Assembly (NCBI GenBank): GCA_006503475.1
Contig: RSEH01000152.1
Span: 51,571 to 115,570 of the forward strand
Source of the DNA: Stentor roeselii
Taxonomy: Eukaryota; Ciliophora; Heterotrichea; Heterotrichida; Stentoridae
DNA: 64,000 nucleotides
Direction: 5' to 3'
Both the position numbers and the translations under genes were made by a program. The notes below the pieces were generated by a model, which saw only the letters and a list, made by a program, of their open reading frames with translations, did no database searches and had not been told where the DNA came from. How positions within the stretch are numbered: position 1 is the first letter of the stretch; each line of letters begins with the position of its first letter. Below, one piece after another: positions 19,284 through 31,200 of this stretch.

Positions 19284-19751
19284 ATGGAAGTTTATGTTAA
19301 GGTACCTGCCGCTGCTTTTCAAAGAGAAATATTGCAGATGTTTCGAGAAGGAAAAGAAGAAAAAGTTGTTCTTGTTGTTGTTTTACAGGATTCTAGGTGT
19401 TCTTTAATTGAATATTCTGCTCAGGTGCAGAAAGATGAGTGTCTTGAAAGGTTTTTTGAATTTGCAAGGAATTTAGAGGAAAATTTAGAAGGGTTTTGGA
19501 ATGAATTTTTTGATCCTGCTTCTGGACTGCCTATGATTCAGGATTCTTGTATTGGGTTTAGTGACTTGGAAGCTTGTATAAGGGGATTGAAAATGGAAAG
19601 TCTTTGCGTTGGAGGCTGTGCAATGGTCAGACATAAAGTTTTTGGCTTTGCGGTCTATCCAAGTACTTTCGTCACTAGCGCTCCTATCGATATCGTCAAG
19701 GAAGCTGTTGAAAAAGTCAGGCAAAAAATGCAATATGCCGTTATTTACTGA
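19284..19751 (+). CDS. MMADHC-like (CblD) cobalamin trafficking protein
   Basis: The 155-residue product matches the C-terminal domain of methylmalonic aciduria and homocystinuria type D protein. It has a FFDPASGLP motif like the human DFIDPSSG segment and the core GGCAMVRHKVFG, aligned with GCCKVIRHSLWG, then a FVTSAPID end. The second Cys of the human pair, which coordinates cobalamin cobalt in the CblC-CblD complex, aligns with the Cys of GGCA. The N-terminal half found in longer homologues is missing, so this may be the minimal domain. It acts in delivery of cobalamin to methionine synthase and methylmalonyl-CoA mutase. The stop is TGA, supporting a standard code. Confidence 0.75.
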   Translation: MEVYVKVPAAAFQREILQMFREGKEEKVVLVVVLQDSRCSLIEYSAQVQKDECLERFFEFARNLEENLEGFWNEFFDPASGLPMIQDSCIGFSDLEACIRGLKMESLCVGGCAMVRHKVFGFAVYPSTFVTSAPIDIVKEAVEKVRQKMQYAVIY

Positions 19752-19788
19752 GATATCTTTAATCAAAAAGTTAAATTTGGTAAAGTTT

Positions 19789-21351
19789 TCAATCATTCTC
19801 ATTAATTAATCCTATTTTTTTTAAGAAATTCTCGAAATTCCAGATAAAAAATTTAAACCTTGCTGATAATTGTGAATTTTTTTCGGTTTCAATGTGATGA
19901 GAAGTGTTTTCTCCTGATGCTGTGACTAGGTATTTCTGTTTTTTGTCAAGAGTTAAGCTGTCAGCTCGAGTTTTAGTGCATTGAATTGCGCCGACTTGCT
20001 TTTCTTTCTCTATGTCCCAAATCTTGATGCAATTATTTCCTCCTGCAATGATGAATTTATTTTTATTACAGAAGCAGCATGATAAAAACACATCAGTTTC
20101 ACTTTTTAATGATATTATTTTTTTATAATTTTTTAGATTCCAAAGGTTTAGTTTCATGTCTTGAGAAGCGGAGAGGAGAAGATTGTCATCTGTTGATAGA
20201 GCTAGATAAGTCACTGATGATGTATGTCCAATTATGGTATAATCAAGCTCTTTAGTCGTAGTATTCCAGATTTTTATGTCTTTTCCTTTACCACTAGTGA
20301 TCATTTTCTTTTTGTCTGAAGAGAAAATAACACATGTGACCTTGTCTAAATGCTGAGGGACTTCGTAGATCTCTTGAGTCTTTACTGATGATTCTTTGGC
20401 ATTCGTGATTTCGAATACGCGGATGCGTTTATCAGAACCAACTGAAATAATTGAGTCCTCTTCCTTATTAAGTATAGCCAGACAGATCATATCATTATGA
20501 TATTTAAACCCTTGAATATTTTCCATTGAATTTATTTCTATAATCATAACACAAAAACTCGCAGTCGAAACCACCAACTTTTCTGAATTTCTAGAAAAAT
20601 TAATGCATGTTACAGATGAAATTGCACTAAAGCCAACTTTTTTCATTTTTTTTTCCAAGTTCCAAACAATAACACTTCCATTTGTACCTCCAGAAGCAAG
20701 ATACTTTTCATCTTTAGACAAAGCCAAATTGGTAACAATTGACTTATGTCCTTTCAAGGCATATGAAAATTTAAGCAGTGGAAATTCCCAGACATTGATA
20801 TAATCATCTCCAGCAGAGATAACGTTCATGGATTTCATTATTTTTAAAGCTTTTAAAGGTTTTGAATGCGCTTTTTCAGTTGATATTAATTGTCCTGTAT
20901 GAATATTCCAAACTTTTATCGTTTTGTCACTGCAGCCGGCAACAACAAGGTTGTTGTCTGGGCTCATTTCTAATACTCTTACTGTTGAATGTTTAATTGT
21001 TATGTAGTTGTAAAGGTCTTTGATTTCTAGATCCCAGATTATTATCAAAAAGTCTTCTGATGCTGATGCAACGTATTGATTGTTTGATGATATCGCCAAT
21101 GCTTCTACGGCGTGGTCGTGAGCTTTTAGAACTGACTCAATTTTAAATGTTGAAAGACTCCAGACTAGAACCTTCATGTCTTCTCCTGACGTGACAAGAA
21201 GTGAAGAGTCTGAAGAAACGACTGCTGATCTGATTGATTTTGTGTGACCTTCTGGAATAATCGAGTAAGAGTCCTGAATAAATAAGTCACAATTAGGGTA
21301 ATAATTGGGTTTTTGCACTTTTACCCCATGTTTTATAAAATTTTTAGACAT
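19789..21351 (-). CDS. WD40-repeat protein
   Basis: The 520-residue protein is made almost entirely of WD40 units. Signatures include VTSGEDMKVLVWSL, VASASEDFLIIIWDL, VAGCSDKTIKVWNI, LASGGTNGSVIVWNL, MITSGKGKDIKIWNT and LLSASQDMKLNLWNL. About 11 or 12 units point to one or two propellers. It is a protein-interaction scaffold; the ligand cannot be read from the sequence. It ends 37 bp from the convergent MMADHC-like gene. The N terminus of the pseudogene at 59757 resembles this type of WD40 start. Confidence 0.9.
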   Translation of the reverse strand: MSKNFIKHGVKVQKPNYYPNCDLFIQDSYSIIPEGHTKSIRSAVVSSDSSLLVTSGEDMKVLVWSLSTFKIESVLKAHDHAVEALAISSNNQYVASASEDFLIIIWDLEIKDLYNYITIKHSTVRVLEMSPDNNLVVAGCSDKTIKVWNIHTGQLISTEKAHSKPLKALKIMKSMNVISAGDDYINVWEFPLLKFSYALKGHKSIVTNLALSKDEKYLASGGTNGSVIVWNLEKKMKKVGFSAISSVTCINFSRNSEKLVVSTASFCVMIIEINSMENIQGFKYHNDMICLAILNKEEDSIISVGSDKRIRVFEITNAKESSVKTQEIYEVPQHLDKVTCVIFSSDKKKMITSGKGKDIKIWNTTTKELDYTIIGHTSSVTYLALSTDDNLLLSASQDMKLNLWNLKNYKKIISLKSETDVFLSCCFCNKNKFIIAGGNNCIKIWDIEKEKQVGAIQCTKTRADSLTLDKKQKYLVTASGENTSHHIETEKNSQLSARFKFFIWNFENFLKKIGLINEND

Positions 21352-21528
21352 TTATAAAATCATCAAAAATCAATCTTCCCAAAATCAACAATACCATCTA
21401 CCCAACCAGATTTTCCAAAAATCTATGATTATAAATACCTTCTCTTGAAATAAAATAATTAATCAAAATTCCTAACCCTAAACAAATATTCTTAATCCTA
21501 ATCCATTCTCGATTAAAAACTAAAATGA

Positions 21529-24500
21529 ATGCAACTTCTCATAAATATGAATAACCATCCAAGACCAGCTTACTTTTTGAATCTAAACCTTCCTCAATTC
21601 GGTACCTGGAAAAAGGCAGACTACTTCTCAGCACTAGTCCTGACACTAGTCGGTGTAGTTTCAACGATTCTGGGCGGTTTATCATTCGGAAATAAAGAGA
21701 CAGCAAAAGACTCAAAGCGTTTCCCAATCTCTCAATTTTTACTATTTTTTTCTATGCTTTTAAGCCTAGTGTCCTTGATGTAATTTCCAGTCAGTTTAAT
21801 CAAATTACGAGATTTAAAAGTGACTCTTCTGTTGTCTTTATTAGTAATGGTCCTGATTCCACTGGTGCTAGGAGTAAGTCTTTACTTTACCAACAATTTG
21901 AGTTTGTTAACAGGTCTTATTCTATCTTCAAGCATAGTGATCAGCATCTTGGGTCTTTTTTTGCGAGTTTTGAATTCAATATCAGTAAAATCAGCGACTT
22001 TTGTAGGTCCAGCTCTTGTTTCAAGTTTTTGTGTAGGACTTGTTCTGATATCGTTAGTTTTTCCGACGTACATCGTTTTAGTGACTCAAGTGATTGAAAG
22101 TTCAACGATATTCACTATCCTATCAATAATAATCACTGGGGTGTTTATTTTACTACTGAGTCCTTGGATTTACTATCATTGCCGGTACTTTAAAAGTGAA
22201 AAGTCGTATCTTCTTGCAATCGTCCCAAACGCAGACCCGGCCCTTCGAAGCTCGAAACTATTTGAAGGTCTTCTGAGATGGGGAAGTGGAATAATTGTCC
22301 TACTTGTCCTCGTCGCTTGTTTACTCACTTGTTCTATCAACATCTACAACAGCTTGGAAGACGGGTACTCAGAACAGCTTGTTATCAACCTGGTGCTTCT
22401 TTTCGCTGTTCCCGTTTATATTTACGTAGGACTTTCTATTACCAAAGCAAAAATCGACATAGAGACCAAACTTTACGTTTTTACCTGGGTCTATGGAATC
22501 TTGCCACTTTCTGTAAGTCTTCCAGTTTACGTGTTTTTTGAAGACATGCAGTTTGTAACTAAGTTCTGTGTAGTCCTTCCACCTTTTGCTATGACGGTTC
22601 AGTCGTTTTTATCGTTTTTTTCTAAACCTAAAGCAAGGTTTGATGTTTGTTACGCGTTTACTTGTTTAACTGTTGTTTTTCCTCTTGGATTTTTGTATCC
22701 TTTGAGTGATTCTGGAACTTTGCCTTGGGTGGCTGGGTTGTCTTTACTTGGGTTTTTAGGGTTTTTTCCTGTCGCTCTTGCTTTGGCTTTGGTGGTTAAA
22801 ACTCTTGCTTCTTTCTGCAGGTCAAGCCTGCAGAGTAAGTTGACGATGCTGAAAACTATTAACTATTACTACCCTGTTGTTTATACTATCATGCTCGTCT
22901 TTACCTTTGGAGAAGCTGCTTTGCTTTACTTCTTTTGTTCAGATCTGAAAGCGACCCCAGAACATGCTTCGATCTTAGGAATGATTCTTTTTCTACCTTT
23001 TATTTATACCAGCTCCTGTGTGACCCTCACGTTGAAAATCACTTCAAATGATACAGGACAGAACAGTGCCTTGAAGCAGAAATTTCAAATCCTTTCTCTT
23101 GTCTTTTGTTCTTTGATAGTTCCAATAACGATTATCCTGATGTTCGCTTTAGAGTTTTTAGGAGTGTTTTTTGTAAGTGCCATGAAATCCTTGTGCATCG
23201 GGATTTCACTTTTAGGTCCTTTGACGATTATTTTGCTACAGATAAAGTTTAAACTAGGAAAAGATTATCCTTTATTTCCGATGCTTTTAGCAAATATCGG
23301 GATTTGGCTGTTTTTAGTGATTCCAGTTTGCATTGTTTTTCCAGTCAGCTTATCTAAATCAGAGTCCTCAACACAAAGCAACAAGTACATCGGGGTACTT
23401 ATCGTCTACCTCGGCCTCCTTATCATGATTTTCGTGTCTACCGCAAGCATCGTTTACAACGCCTACAAAAACAAGATGATTCGAGATAAACTTGCAAGAA
23501 AATGCGTGGACGAGGTAAGAACAAACTTTAAATTAAACAGAATTCAAGCTAGTCAGAAAGTCATTCGAGACATGTACGATCGATTCGCTATTCACAAGTT
23601 CAACGAAGTTGAATTCGAGCCTAAACTGGTCAGCAAGTCTCAATTCGACTGGATCGACGCTTCTGAAGAAGACAAGTATTTTTATTTCAAAGAAATTTTA
23701 ACAGCTGAAGAAGTCCAGGAAAGAAAAGACAAGAAAAACTTGTTGGAAAAAATAGAAATGGAAGAAAAAAAACTGGAGTTAGAAAGAAAGGAAAAAGAAA
23801 AAATGCAAAAAATGCAAAAGTTTAGCTTTTGGGTGCTTCTTAGGTGTTTTGATGAATATCCTCAAGAACTCAAGTTCACCCCGCCGAAGACTATTCAGAG
23901 GAGAAAAGACGTTTTAAAAGAATTTAACATTGAAGCTATACAACAACCTATTCCCCAAAGTGAATTCGAAGGGTTTATCCTTAATGAACAAGACATCATG
24001 AGAGACCCTTTTCCGAATCCTATAAAATCTCCAAAGCATCCTCGAAGTCGCTTCTTCGAAAACACCTCTTCACTCAACTCTCTAAAAATCGACAGGTCAG
24101 AGCGACAGGACTGGCTTAAGTCTCTTTTTCGCTTTCTTGCAAATGAACCGAATGAAATATCTGCAGAGCCGTGGATGTCAGAAGAACAGTTTTTTTTTAT
24201 TTGTCGTAAAGGAGGGGTCAGCGTTGACGATATTAACGATATTGACCTAAGAGTCATTTATATCAAATCATTGGTTAATGACGAGCCAGAGATTTTAAAT
24301 GAAAATGTTTTCGTTGAAAAAACAGTTCCTTTGATTGCTGAGAATTTATTTCCTTACCTCGACGCGATTAGCAGAGAAAAAAAACTTGTGGTCGAGAAGT
24401 TCTTTCCTTGTTTATCGAAGAGTATCAACACTTTGATGGAAGATCCGGAGTTTTTGGTTACTAAAGGAAAAATTGATAGTTTGCAAGAAACTTTAAGGAG

Positions 24501-26064
24501 GACTTTTACTTTCCAGGCAGAAGCTGCGAGAAGTGGAAGGTTAAGAAGATCTTCGACTATTAAAAATTTACTTAGCAGGACTCTTCCAATGAAAAGATAT
24601 TCAATTGATTCATGTAATGATATTACTTATAACAGAGAACTAACGAGGATTGTTGAAGTTGAAAGTTATAATTATCAAGAAGGAAAACTTCTTATATTCT
24701 TTCAAAATCTCGGGAAATGGTTCATTGAAACTGGAGAAAAAATTCAAAATAAAATCTTTCTTCGACTCCAAAGTTTTTACAGTCCTCCTCAAGAGGAAGA
24801 TGAGGACCAGGAAAAAAATAAAGAAAATAAAGAGAATAAAGAAAAAGAAAAACCTTCTGAAGAAAATAGTCTCGAAACTCCTATCAAGGAATGGGAAGAC
24901 GTCTGTAAAAGATTTACCACTCAAATTAAAGATATCATCCAAAAAGACGAGCTACAGAAGCAAATTCCAAAACCTTCTCATGTTCAGTTAAACTTCCCTA
25001 ATATTTTAGCGATTTTCTTCAAAGTCATTGAAATTATTCAACTTTCATCACTTGGGTTTAAACAAGAAATTAACTGGAAGTTCATCGTCATGCCTCTCGC
25101 TTTGACGAAAAGTGCTGAAGTTGCAAATTCTGACCCTGATGAAAATACCATCGCAATCTTTTGGGTGTTGTTTGTTTTAAGCTTTTTATATGGATTTTTG
25201 GGGTATCGGTCATTTGATCAGGTCAAACGAGGAGTCGCTGGAAGGGATAAGGATGGAAAAAAGGTTGGAATTAGAGATGCTGATTTTTGGAATAAAAGAT
25301 TTTTGACTATTTTTGGAGGTGGGGCTTATATTTTTGTGGTCAAGTATATGATGAATATTTATGCTTGTGAGTTTGATATGGATCCTCCAAAGATCCCTAA
25401 AGCTTTCATAGAATGTTACACCTCTTGGCACATAGGTCTGATGGTTTCAGCCTTTACAAGTTTAATGGTCTACTACCCAATAGCTACCTTTTTATTCCCT
25501 TTAATGCAATTTAACGACAGTGACTTGGACTTCAAACATAAACAAACCTATTTAATTGTTTTGGCGCAGGCCAAGCTGCTTATAAGTGGTTTTAAAGTCT
25601 TTTTGCCTTATTCGAAATACTACGAGTATCAACTGGTGCTGAGTTCAGTTGTTCTTTTCCTTATTTTCATTTATACAGTCATTGAAAAGCCTTGTTATGA
25701 GAAAAGATTCAATTTATGGGCAAGTTTTGGGTACTTTTTCGCTGGATCTACAAATTTTTTCGCTTTTTTGAATGTGAAACTTGGAGGATCTGATTTGGTC
25801 ACATTGATTTATTTGGTCCTTGTTTGTCTTGGACTGTTTGTGATTTTGGTCATACAAGGGAAATATTATGGCTTCTGGAAAACTGCTCGTGTCGATTCAA
25901 TTCAAATAATCAGTGCGCATAGAAATTCATTGATTCCCAAGAATAATGCCTCTGGAGGAGCGGAAACTGGCGGATTAAAGGAAAATGTGTCTATTATTGA
26001 ATTAGACAAAAGTATTGTTTTAAAAGATGACATATCTGTGTTCGAACTGGATAAAAAAGATTGA
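21529..26064 (+). CDS. Giant polytopic membrane protein (2 exons), unknown family
   Basis: join(21529..21779, 21795..26064), about 1,506 residues; the start may instead be the ATG at 21547. An in-frame TAA after ...SLVSL is removed by a 15-nt intron. Residues about 20-560 contain a dozen or more hydrophobic segments, then a long charged cytoplasmic region (coiled coil around EEKKLELERKEKEKMQ, a helical domain about 750-930, an acidic linker), and a C-terminal membrane block of about six segments with the loop GFLGYRSFDQVKRGV. This resembles large ciliate-specific channels or transporters, but I see no pore or transporter signature. Stop is TGA. An overlapping upstream ATG at 21525 reads 9 codons to a stop. 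Confidence 0.8.
21780..21794 (+). other. 15-nt intron
   Basis: GTAATTTCCAGTCAG, phase 2, A at position 10. Removal joins two membrane-rich exons in frame across an apparent TAA stop. Confidence 0.9.
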
Positions 26065-26163
26065 TTAATCTTCTTTGATAATAGACTTTGAATATCAAAA
26101 ATTAATTCTTCACATCCAAATAATAAAACCCAATCATTATACTGCAAAGGTACAAACCTACCA

Positions 26164-27138
26164 TTATTTACTTATCCTCTTACTCGGTTTCCCCTCAGCC
26201 TTCCTCTCATTCTTCTTCCCATTAAACTTCCCGTCCTGCCTGGCATAAAAGCTGGTATCAATGGCCTGTGGATTAACATCATTAAAAAGGTTCATAGGCA
26301 CAAAAAACCCAGGACCTCCAATCGAGATCTGCAAGTCAATCGGGAAGCAATCCCTGATAGTCCAACAAAACATATCCAAAGTACTAAAAGGTCCATGAAT
26401 TTTCCCTTCCAAGTCCTTATAATACCAAATTTTCTCAAAAGGTTTCGAATTCGGCTCAAAAGTGACCTTCGAAGTTCCACAAGGCACCGCAAAGTTCATC
26501 AAAGTCTGTGAAAAAGGGTTCCCAATAGCAAAGTGATACCTTAAAAGTTCTTCATTAAAAATAGGAATCTGTTGTTTTGACTGAGTTTCTTTAACAGGTT
26601 TAATCTGCTCAAATTTAAACTCTTCTTTATCAGGTTCATCCCAATCAGGTATTTCATTATCCTCTTCCAATTCCTGTTTTTTTAGTTTTTCCTCTACTTT
26701 CAAATCAACTTGAGTAAATTTTTCTTCTAAGTCTTTCAAGACGTGTTCTTTTCCAGCAGAAATTTGAACTTCAGGTACTTTTTCCTTATTTTCAGTCTTA
26801 TTAGAAGGTAGTTCTTTGACATCTTCATCATACCATTCAGGTACTTGTTCTGGACGCTTTTCCCGCACTTGATGCTTGCGACTGTTGGGCTCTTCTCCTA
26901 AAGTATGTGAAAATGGAAAAAAGGCTGAGAGAAGAGGAGGAGAGGCTTCGGGTAAGAAAACTTCTTCGATTTCTGACTTGATTGAGATTGACGGCGGAAG
27001 AAGGTTCTGGTAATGCTTCAACATGAAGTCGCGACGGTAACGACGGGAAGCTTGGTTCCAGTTTAACTTCGTTCGCCAGTCTTGACGGCTTGAAGGGTGG
27101 TGATAGTGAGGGGCTGACTTACGCGCACGAGGTTCCAT
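26164..27138 (-). CDS. GIGYF-like GYF-domain protein with 4E-binding motif
   Basis: The 324-residue product has a C-terminal GYF domain at about residues 234-284: KIWYYKDLEGKIHGPFS with FxxxxMFCW and the F-P-I-D-L-Q-I-S segment, the signature that binds proline-rich peptides. Near the N terminus, residues 33-43 (RYRRDFMLKHY) resemble the 4EHP-binding motif of animal GIGYF (YRYGREEML), with the YxxxxML spacing. The middle is acidic/basic and disordered. GIGYF proteins recruit the cap-binding repressor 4EHP to repress translation of selected mRNAs in the cytoplasm. Assignment as GYF domain is sure; the GIGYF role is inferred from the two motifs together. Confidence 0.82.
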   Translation of the reverse strand: MEPRARKSAPHYHHPSSRQDWRTKLNWNQASRRYRRDFMLKHYQNLLPPSISIKSEIEEVFLPEASPPLLSAFFPFSHTLGEEPNSRKHQVREKRPEQVPEWYDEDVKELPSNKTENKEKVPEVQISAGKEHVLKDLEEKFTQVDLKVEEKLKKQELEEDNEIPDWDEPDKEEFKFEQIKPVKETQSKQQIPIFNEELLRYHFAIGNPFSQTLMNFAVPCGTSKVTFEPNSKPFEKIWYYKDLEGKIHGPFSTLDMFCWTIRDCFPIDLQISIGGPGFFVPMNLFNDVNPQAIDTSFYARQDGKFNGKKNERKAEGKPSKRISK

Positions 27139-27242
27139 TATTTAATTAATTATGAAAGGTTTGGAGCGCAACTGGCCTTGTTTGGAAAGGAAGAGATTTG
27201 AAAGAGGATTTTTATGGTGAAGGATTTAGGGTTGTAAGGGAA

Positions 27243-27320
27243 TGGTGAAAAGTTTTATCTTTAAGTTTAAATGAATGATGAAAAGTTTTATCTTTAAGTT
27301 TAAATGAATGATGAAAAGCT
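27243..27320 (+). repeat. 33-bp tandem repeat, about 2.3 copies
   Basis: The unit starting gaaaagttttatctttaa recurs at 27247, 27280 and partly at 27313, in the 250-bp gap between two minus-strand genes. Confidence 0.8.
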
Positions 27321-27387
27321 TTTATATTAGTTATATTCTATTTAACTTGGTTAACAATGATAAGTCTTTCTTGGAATTTTTACTGAA

Positions 27388-28146
27388 TTAATCAACTCCT
27401 TGATCAATAAATGACCAGCCTTCAAGAGACGAGTCATCTTCCTTAACAATCTCTCGAACATGCTGCTTTAACCTAGAAGTCTTCGCAGGTCTTTTTCTCT
27501 CAGAGTCCTGCACTTCCACAGCTAAATTCATTCCAGGATTAAAATTTCCTCCAGAACAATGTTTCAAATGAGCAACTTTCCCTTCTTCCACCCTTGCCGG
27601 CTGATAAGCCGGCAAAATTTTTTTAAACTTTTCAGCAAGTTCTTTACGAAAGTCAACATTTGACGAAAATTCAGAAGTTTTTTTATTTTTCCTTAAAATG
27701 CAAGGTTTTGAATAAACTTTAGGAAATTCAGGTTTGAACTCAATGATTCCAGCTTCAGATATTTTGTGAGACTTTAAATCATTTGAAACTCTTGGATTCA
27801 CTGAATGAAAAGTAGGTCGTTTTTGAGCTTTTGAGACTTCAGGTAAAACAAAATTTGCGAGTTGGTCGTAGTAGTTGATTGGAAATTCTACACTGTTGAT
27901 TGAAATCGGAGATTTTATTGTTGGGAACTTTGAAGATGACTGAGAAGGACTTGCCCCTCGAGGGGAATTCGGAGATTTCGATGAAGGTGAAATTTTGCTT
28001 TTGTTTGGAAGAGGAGTCGCTTGAGTTTTCTGTGTTTTTTTTGATTTTACTGGAAGTTTATGGCTTCGATGAACGAGAAGTCGCAGAATGTCGTGATTTG
28101 ATGAGATCTGTGAAAGGATGTCGTGTTTTGACTTTAGGTTACTCAT
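27388..28146 (-). CDS. Basic, mostly disordered protein of unknown function
   Basis: The 252-residue protein is rich in K, S and P with a SPSSKSPNSPRGASPSQ-type run near residues 53-70, then more ordered segments around LANFVLPEVSKAQKRP and RKELAEKFKKILPAYQP. No family is recognised. It lies on the minus strand between the GYF-domain gene and the giant cysteine-rich gene, in a separate frame and with its own start. Confidence 0.65.
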   Translation of the reverse strand: MSNLKSKHDILSQISSNHDILRLLVHRSHKLPVKSKKTQKTQATPLPNKSKISPSSKSPNSPRGASPSQSSSKFPTIKSPISINSVEFPINYYDQLANFVLPEVSKAQKRPTFHSVNPRVSNDLKSHKISEAGIIEFKPEFPKVYSKPCILRKNKKTSEFSSNVDFRKELAEKFKKILPAYQPARVEEGKVAHLKHCSGGNFNPGMNLAVEVQDSERKRPAKTSRLKQHVREIVKEDDSSLEGWSFIDQGVD

Positions 28147-28272
28147 TTCAGGTAATGTTTATTTGGAAATTATCAACTATTGAAAATCAGGTTAAATGAA
28201 ATTTTGATTGGGTCTTGAAATCAGTTGATTTAATATTTTGATTTAACTTTTATTGAAAGATAATGATTTTAA

Positions 28273-31200
28273 CTACTCTAAGTCTACGATTTTACAGTCG
28301 TCGTCTACTGGCTCAGGGGCGGTTTTAGTCTTGTATTTATCTTGAGTAACTTTTTGTTTTCTTTTAGCTAAAAAGTCTTTGATTTTCTCAACAACTGCTT
28401 TAGTAGTGTTCGAGAGACTAATAACGATATTTAAAATCCAGGCACTTAAAATGATTTTCATGCAAATGTCAGTCAGTTCTTTCGACTTATCAGACACTCC
28501 ATTGATAAGCGAGACGAGGATGACAGCATGATAGACGCCTATAAGAATTTCATTGAAAAAGTGAAAAATATTATAAATGAAAGTCTTGAACCCACGAATG
28601 GTGATCATGTACAACGGAATCTATTTGAAACTTACTGAAAACGAGAACATTATTGAAAAAGCAAGTTGAAAAACGCCGTCATCTATAAACTGATAAGAAA
28701 TCTGTATCATCAACCTTCTCAAAATATAAATCAAGTAAAACAACCAACATTTCAAACCTTCTGCTTTAAACTCTTCAAAAAAAGTCCCATATCTCTGAAT
28801 AAAACTCTTAATTTCTTCCTCATTCACCAACTTACACCTTCTCCTCAAAAGATACAAAAAGAAAAAAACTCCTAAAATTTCAACAGTCTATTTAAAAATC
28901 ACCAAAAAAATACAGCAAATAACAAAATCAATCTTTTGCGTCAAATTTTCCCTTTTTGAGTGTCTTAAACTAACTCCAAGTGCAGTAGTGATCTCAAAGA
29001 AAGTCTGCAGCCAGAACCTCAAAAAGACTCCAAACCTGAAAATATTAATCAAAAACATCAATTTCCCTCGAATCCAGTTAATCCTCGTGACAAGAAAAAC
29101 CGAAATTCCAACACCCATTAAAATAAGTAAAGTCTGTAAATGAACAGCAGTATTAATCAAGAACAAATCAGTAGAATACCCGAATCTTCGAAATTTTTTC
29201 TCAAGTTTCGCGCCTTGGTTCACATCAATAAACATTGAAAAAAGTTTAGGAATTTGATTGTGAATTCTCAGACCCATCAAAAACTCTGAAAGGACCGGAT
29301 TGATATCTAAGTTAAAAAGACACACCGAGTAAAACATCTCAGCAGTGTTCATAAAATCAAAGAAAGAAGAAGGGTCGAAATTCATAAAACTGATGCCGAC
29401 TGCTACTGAAACTCCTGCAGTTGCTCCTGTTTTTGCTAGTTTTTTTGAAGCTTTGGCTTGTTGTTGAAGTTGAAGCTCAGCTTGAAGAGAGTCGGTTAAA
29501 GAAGCTTCTTGTGTCAAGTTGCCGGGATTTAGGAGACTGTTGGACTTTGAAGTCACTTCTTGGATGAAAAAGATCTGGACTATTGAATTTTTTTTTACTT
29601 TTTCGAGGTCGAAAGTCACTTTTGTGGACTTACTGTCTGACCTTTCTACTTCGTGAGAGACTTTAGAAGAATCTAGAAGGACTTTTATTTGAGATGCTTT
29701 CAGGTCACTGCTTAAGTCTTCAGAGAACCAAAGAGTTGCTTCGTTGTTTTGGTTTAGGGTCATGGTTACGTTGAACCTATTCCTGAAACATTTTGATGAA
29801 GTTAGGGAAAAGCCCAGGTTGCACTTGCAGAGGCCTTCTAAGTTAACAGAACTATCTTTTAAGCATGTTAAACATTTCGTTAAGGAAATGCAGGTCGTGC
29901 ATAGTTCTGGACATTTAATGCAAGTTTTACTTTCTGAGTCATAAAAATCAAAAGAGTTGCATTTTTTGCAGGTGTTGTCAGAATTTTGTACTTCATAACC
30001 TGCTTCACATAAATAGCAACTGTTAGGTTCGTAAGAATTACATGATTCGCAGTGGTCGTCAACACAGGAAAGACAAGTTTCGCTGTCTTTGCATGAATTT
30101 GGACAGTCTTCTGGGCATGTTACGCATTTTCTTGATGTTGAAAGGTACACCCAGCAGCAATGAAGAACTATCTGAGTCGATAAATGGAAAAATTGAAAAA
30201 ACATTTGATAGGCCTTGTTTGTTGTTGACTCGCATTGAAACTGAAGTGTTCAAAACATGACTACATGAAAAATAAACATGATTCCAAATGTCAAGTACCA
30301 GTTTCACTTCAGAAGAGTAAGAAAAAGTCGAGTTTTCTATCAAAATCAGACCTTTCACCTCTTCTTCTTCAATAAAAAGTCTCAAATTCACCTGGGATGA
30401 GGAAGACTTCGAAAAAAACACAGAATTTGAATTGTTTGGTCGAAGCCAGATAGAAACTGAAAAATCGACATTTAGAAGTTTTGAGTCGTTTTTTATGATT
30501 TCTAAAAATGAACCTCCTGGAAAATACACCCCGCGTTGATAAACCGCGAAAGGCAGACCTGATGAAAGTCTTCTCCCGTGACGTGCAGCTGCTCCAACTC
30601 CGTTGATCGTGTCGTAAAAGGTCTCGCCGAAGCCTTGAAATAGAAACTTCAGTGTTGGAAGGTTTGGGTTTAATTGAATGCAAACTCCTGAATCGTTGTT
30701 GAAACCTACTGGGCAGGATAAGGAACAGACGCCTTTTAAAAGCAAGGAATCGCAGGATGAACATTCGTAGAAAGATCCTCCAAAACAGCTTTCGCAGGAT
30801 ATGTCGCAGTCATTGCAGTTTGGAAGATAGGTCTTGTTTTTTAAGCAGGTTTGACAGGAATCGCTTGAGTTGCAGGTCTCGCAGATGCTGAGACATGGGG
30901 AACATTTTTCAGTAGAACTATTAAAATACATTCCATGACTACAAACACATCCTTCTTTTGACTGAGCGGCATTCGAATCCTTACAAGCAACACAGCTAAA
31001 TCTATCCGTGCATCCCAAGCAACTCGGATGACATTCCGAGCACATTCCAAAAGAGTTCAAGTAAAAATTATCAATACAAGAAGTGCAAAAAGTTGAATTT
31101 AAACAACTGGTGCAGTTCAAGTTGCAAGAGACGCAGGCATTCACCTGGCTCAGGTCACTAGAAGCGTAAAAGCCTGTCAAACAGTTGCACCCAGAGGTCG

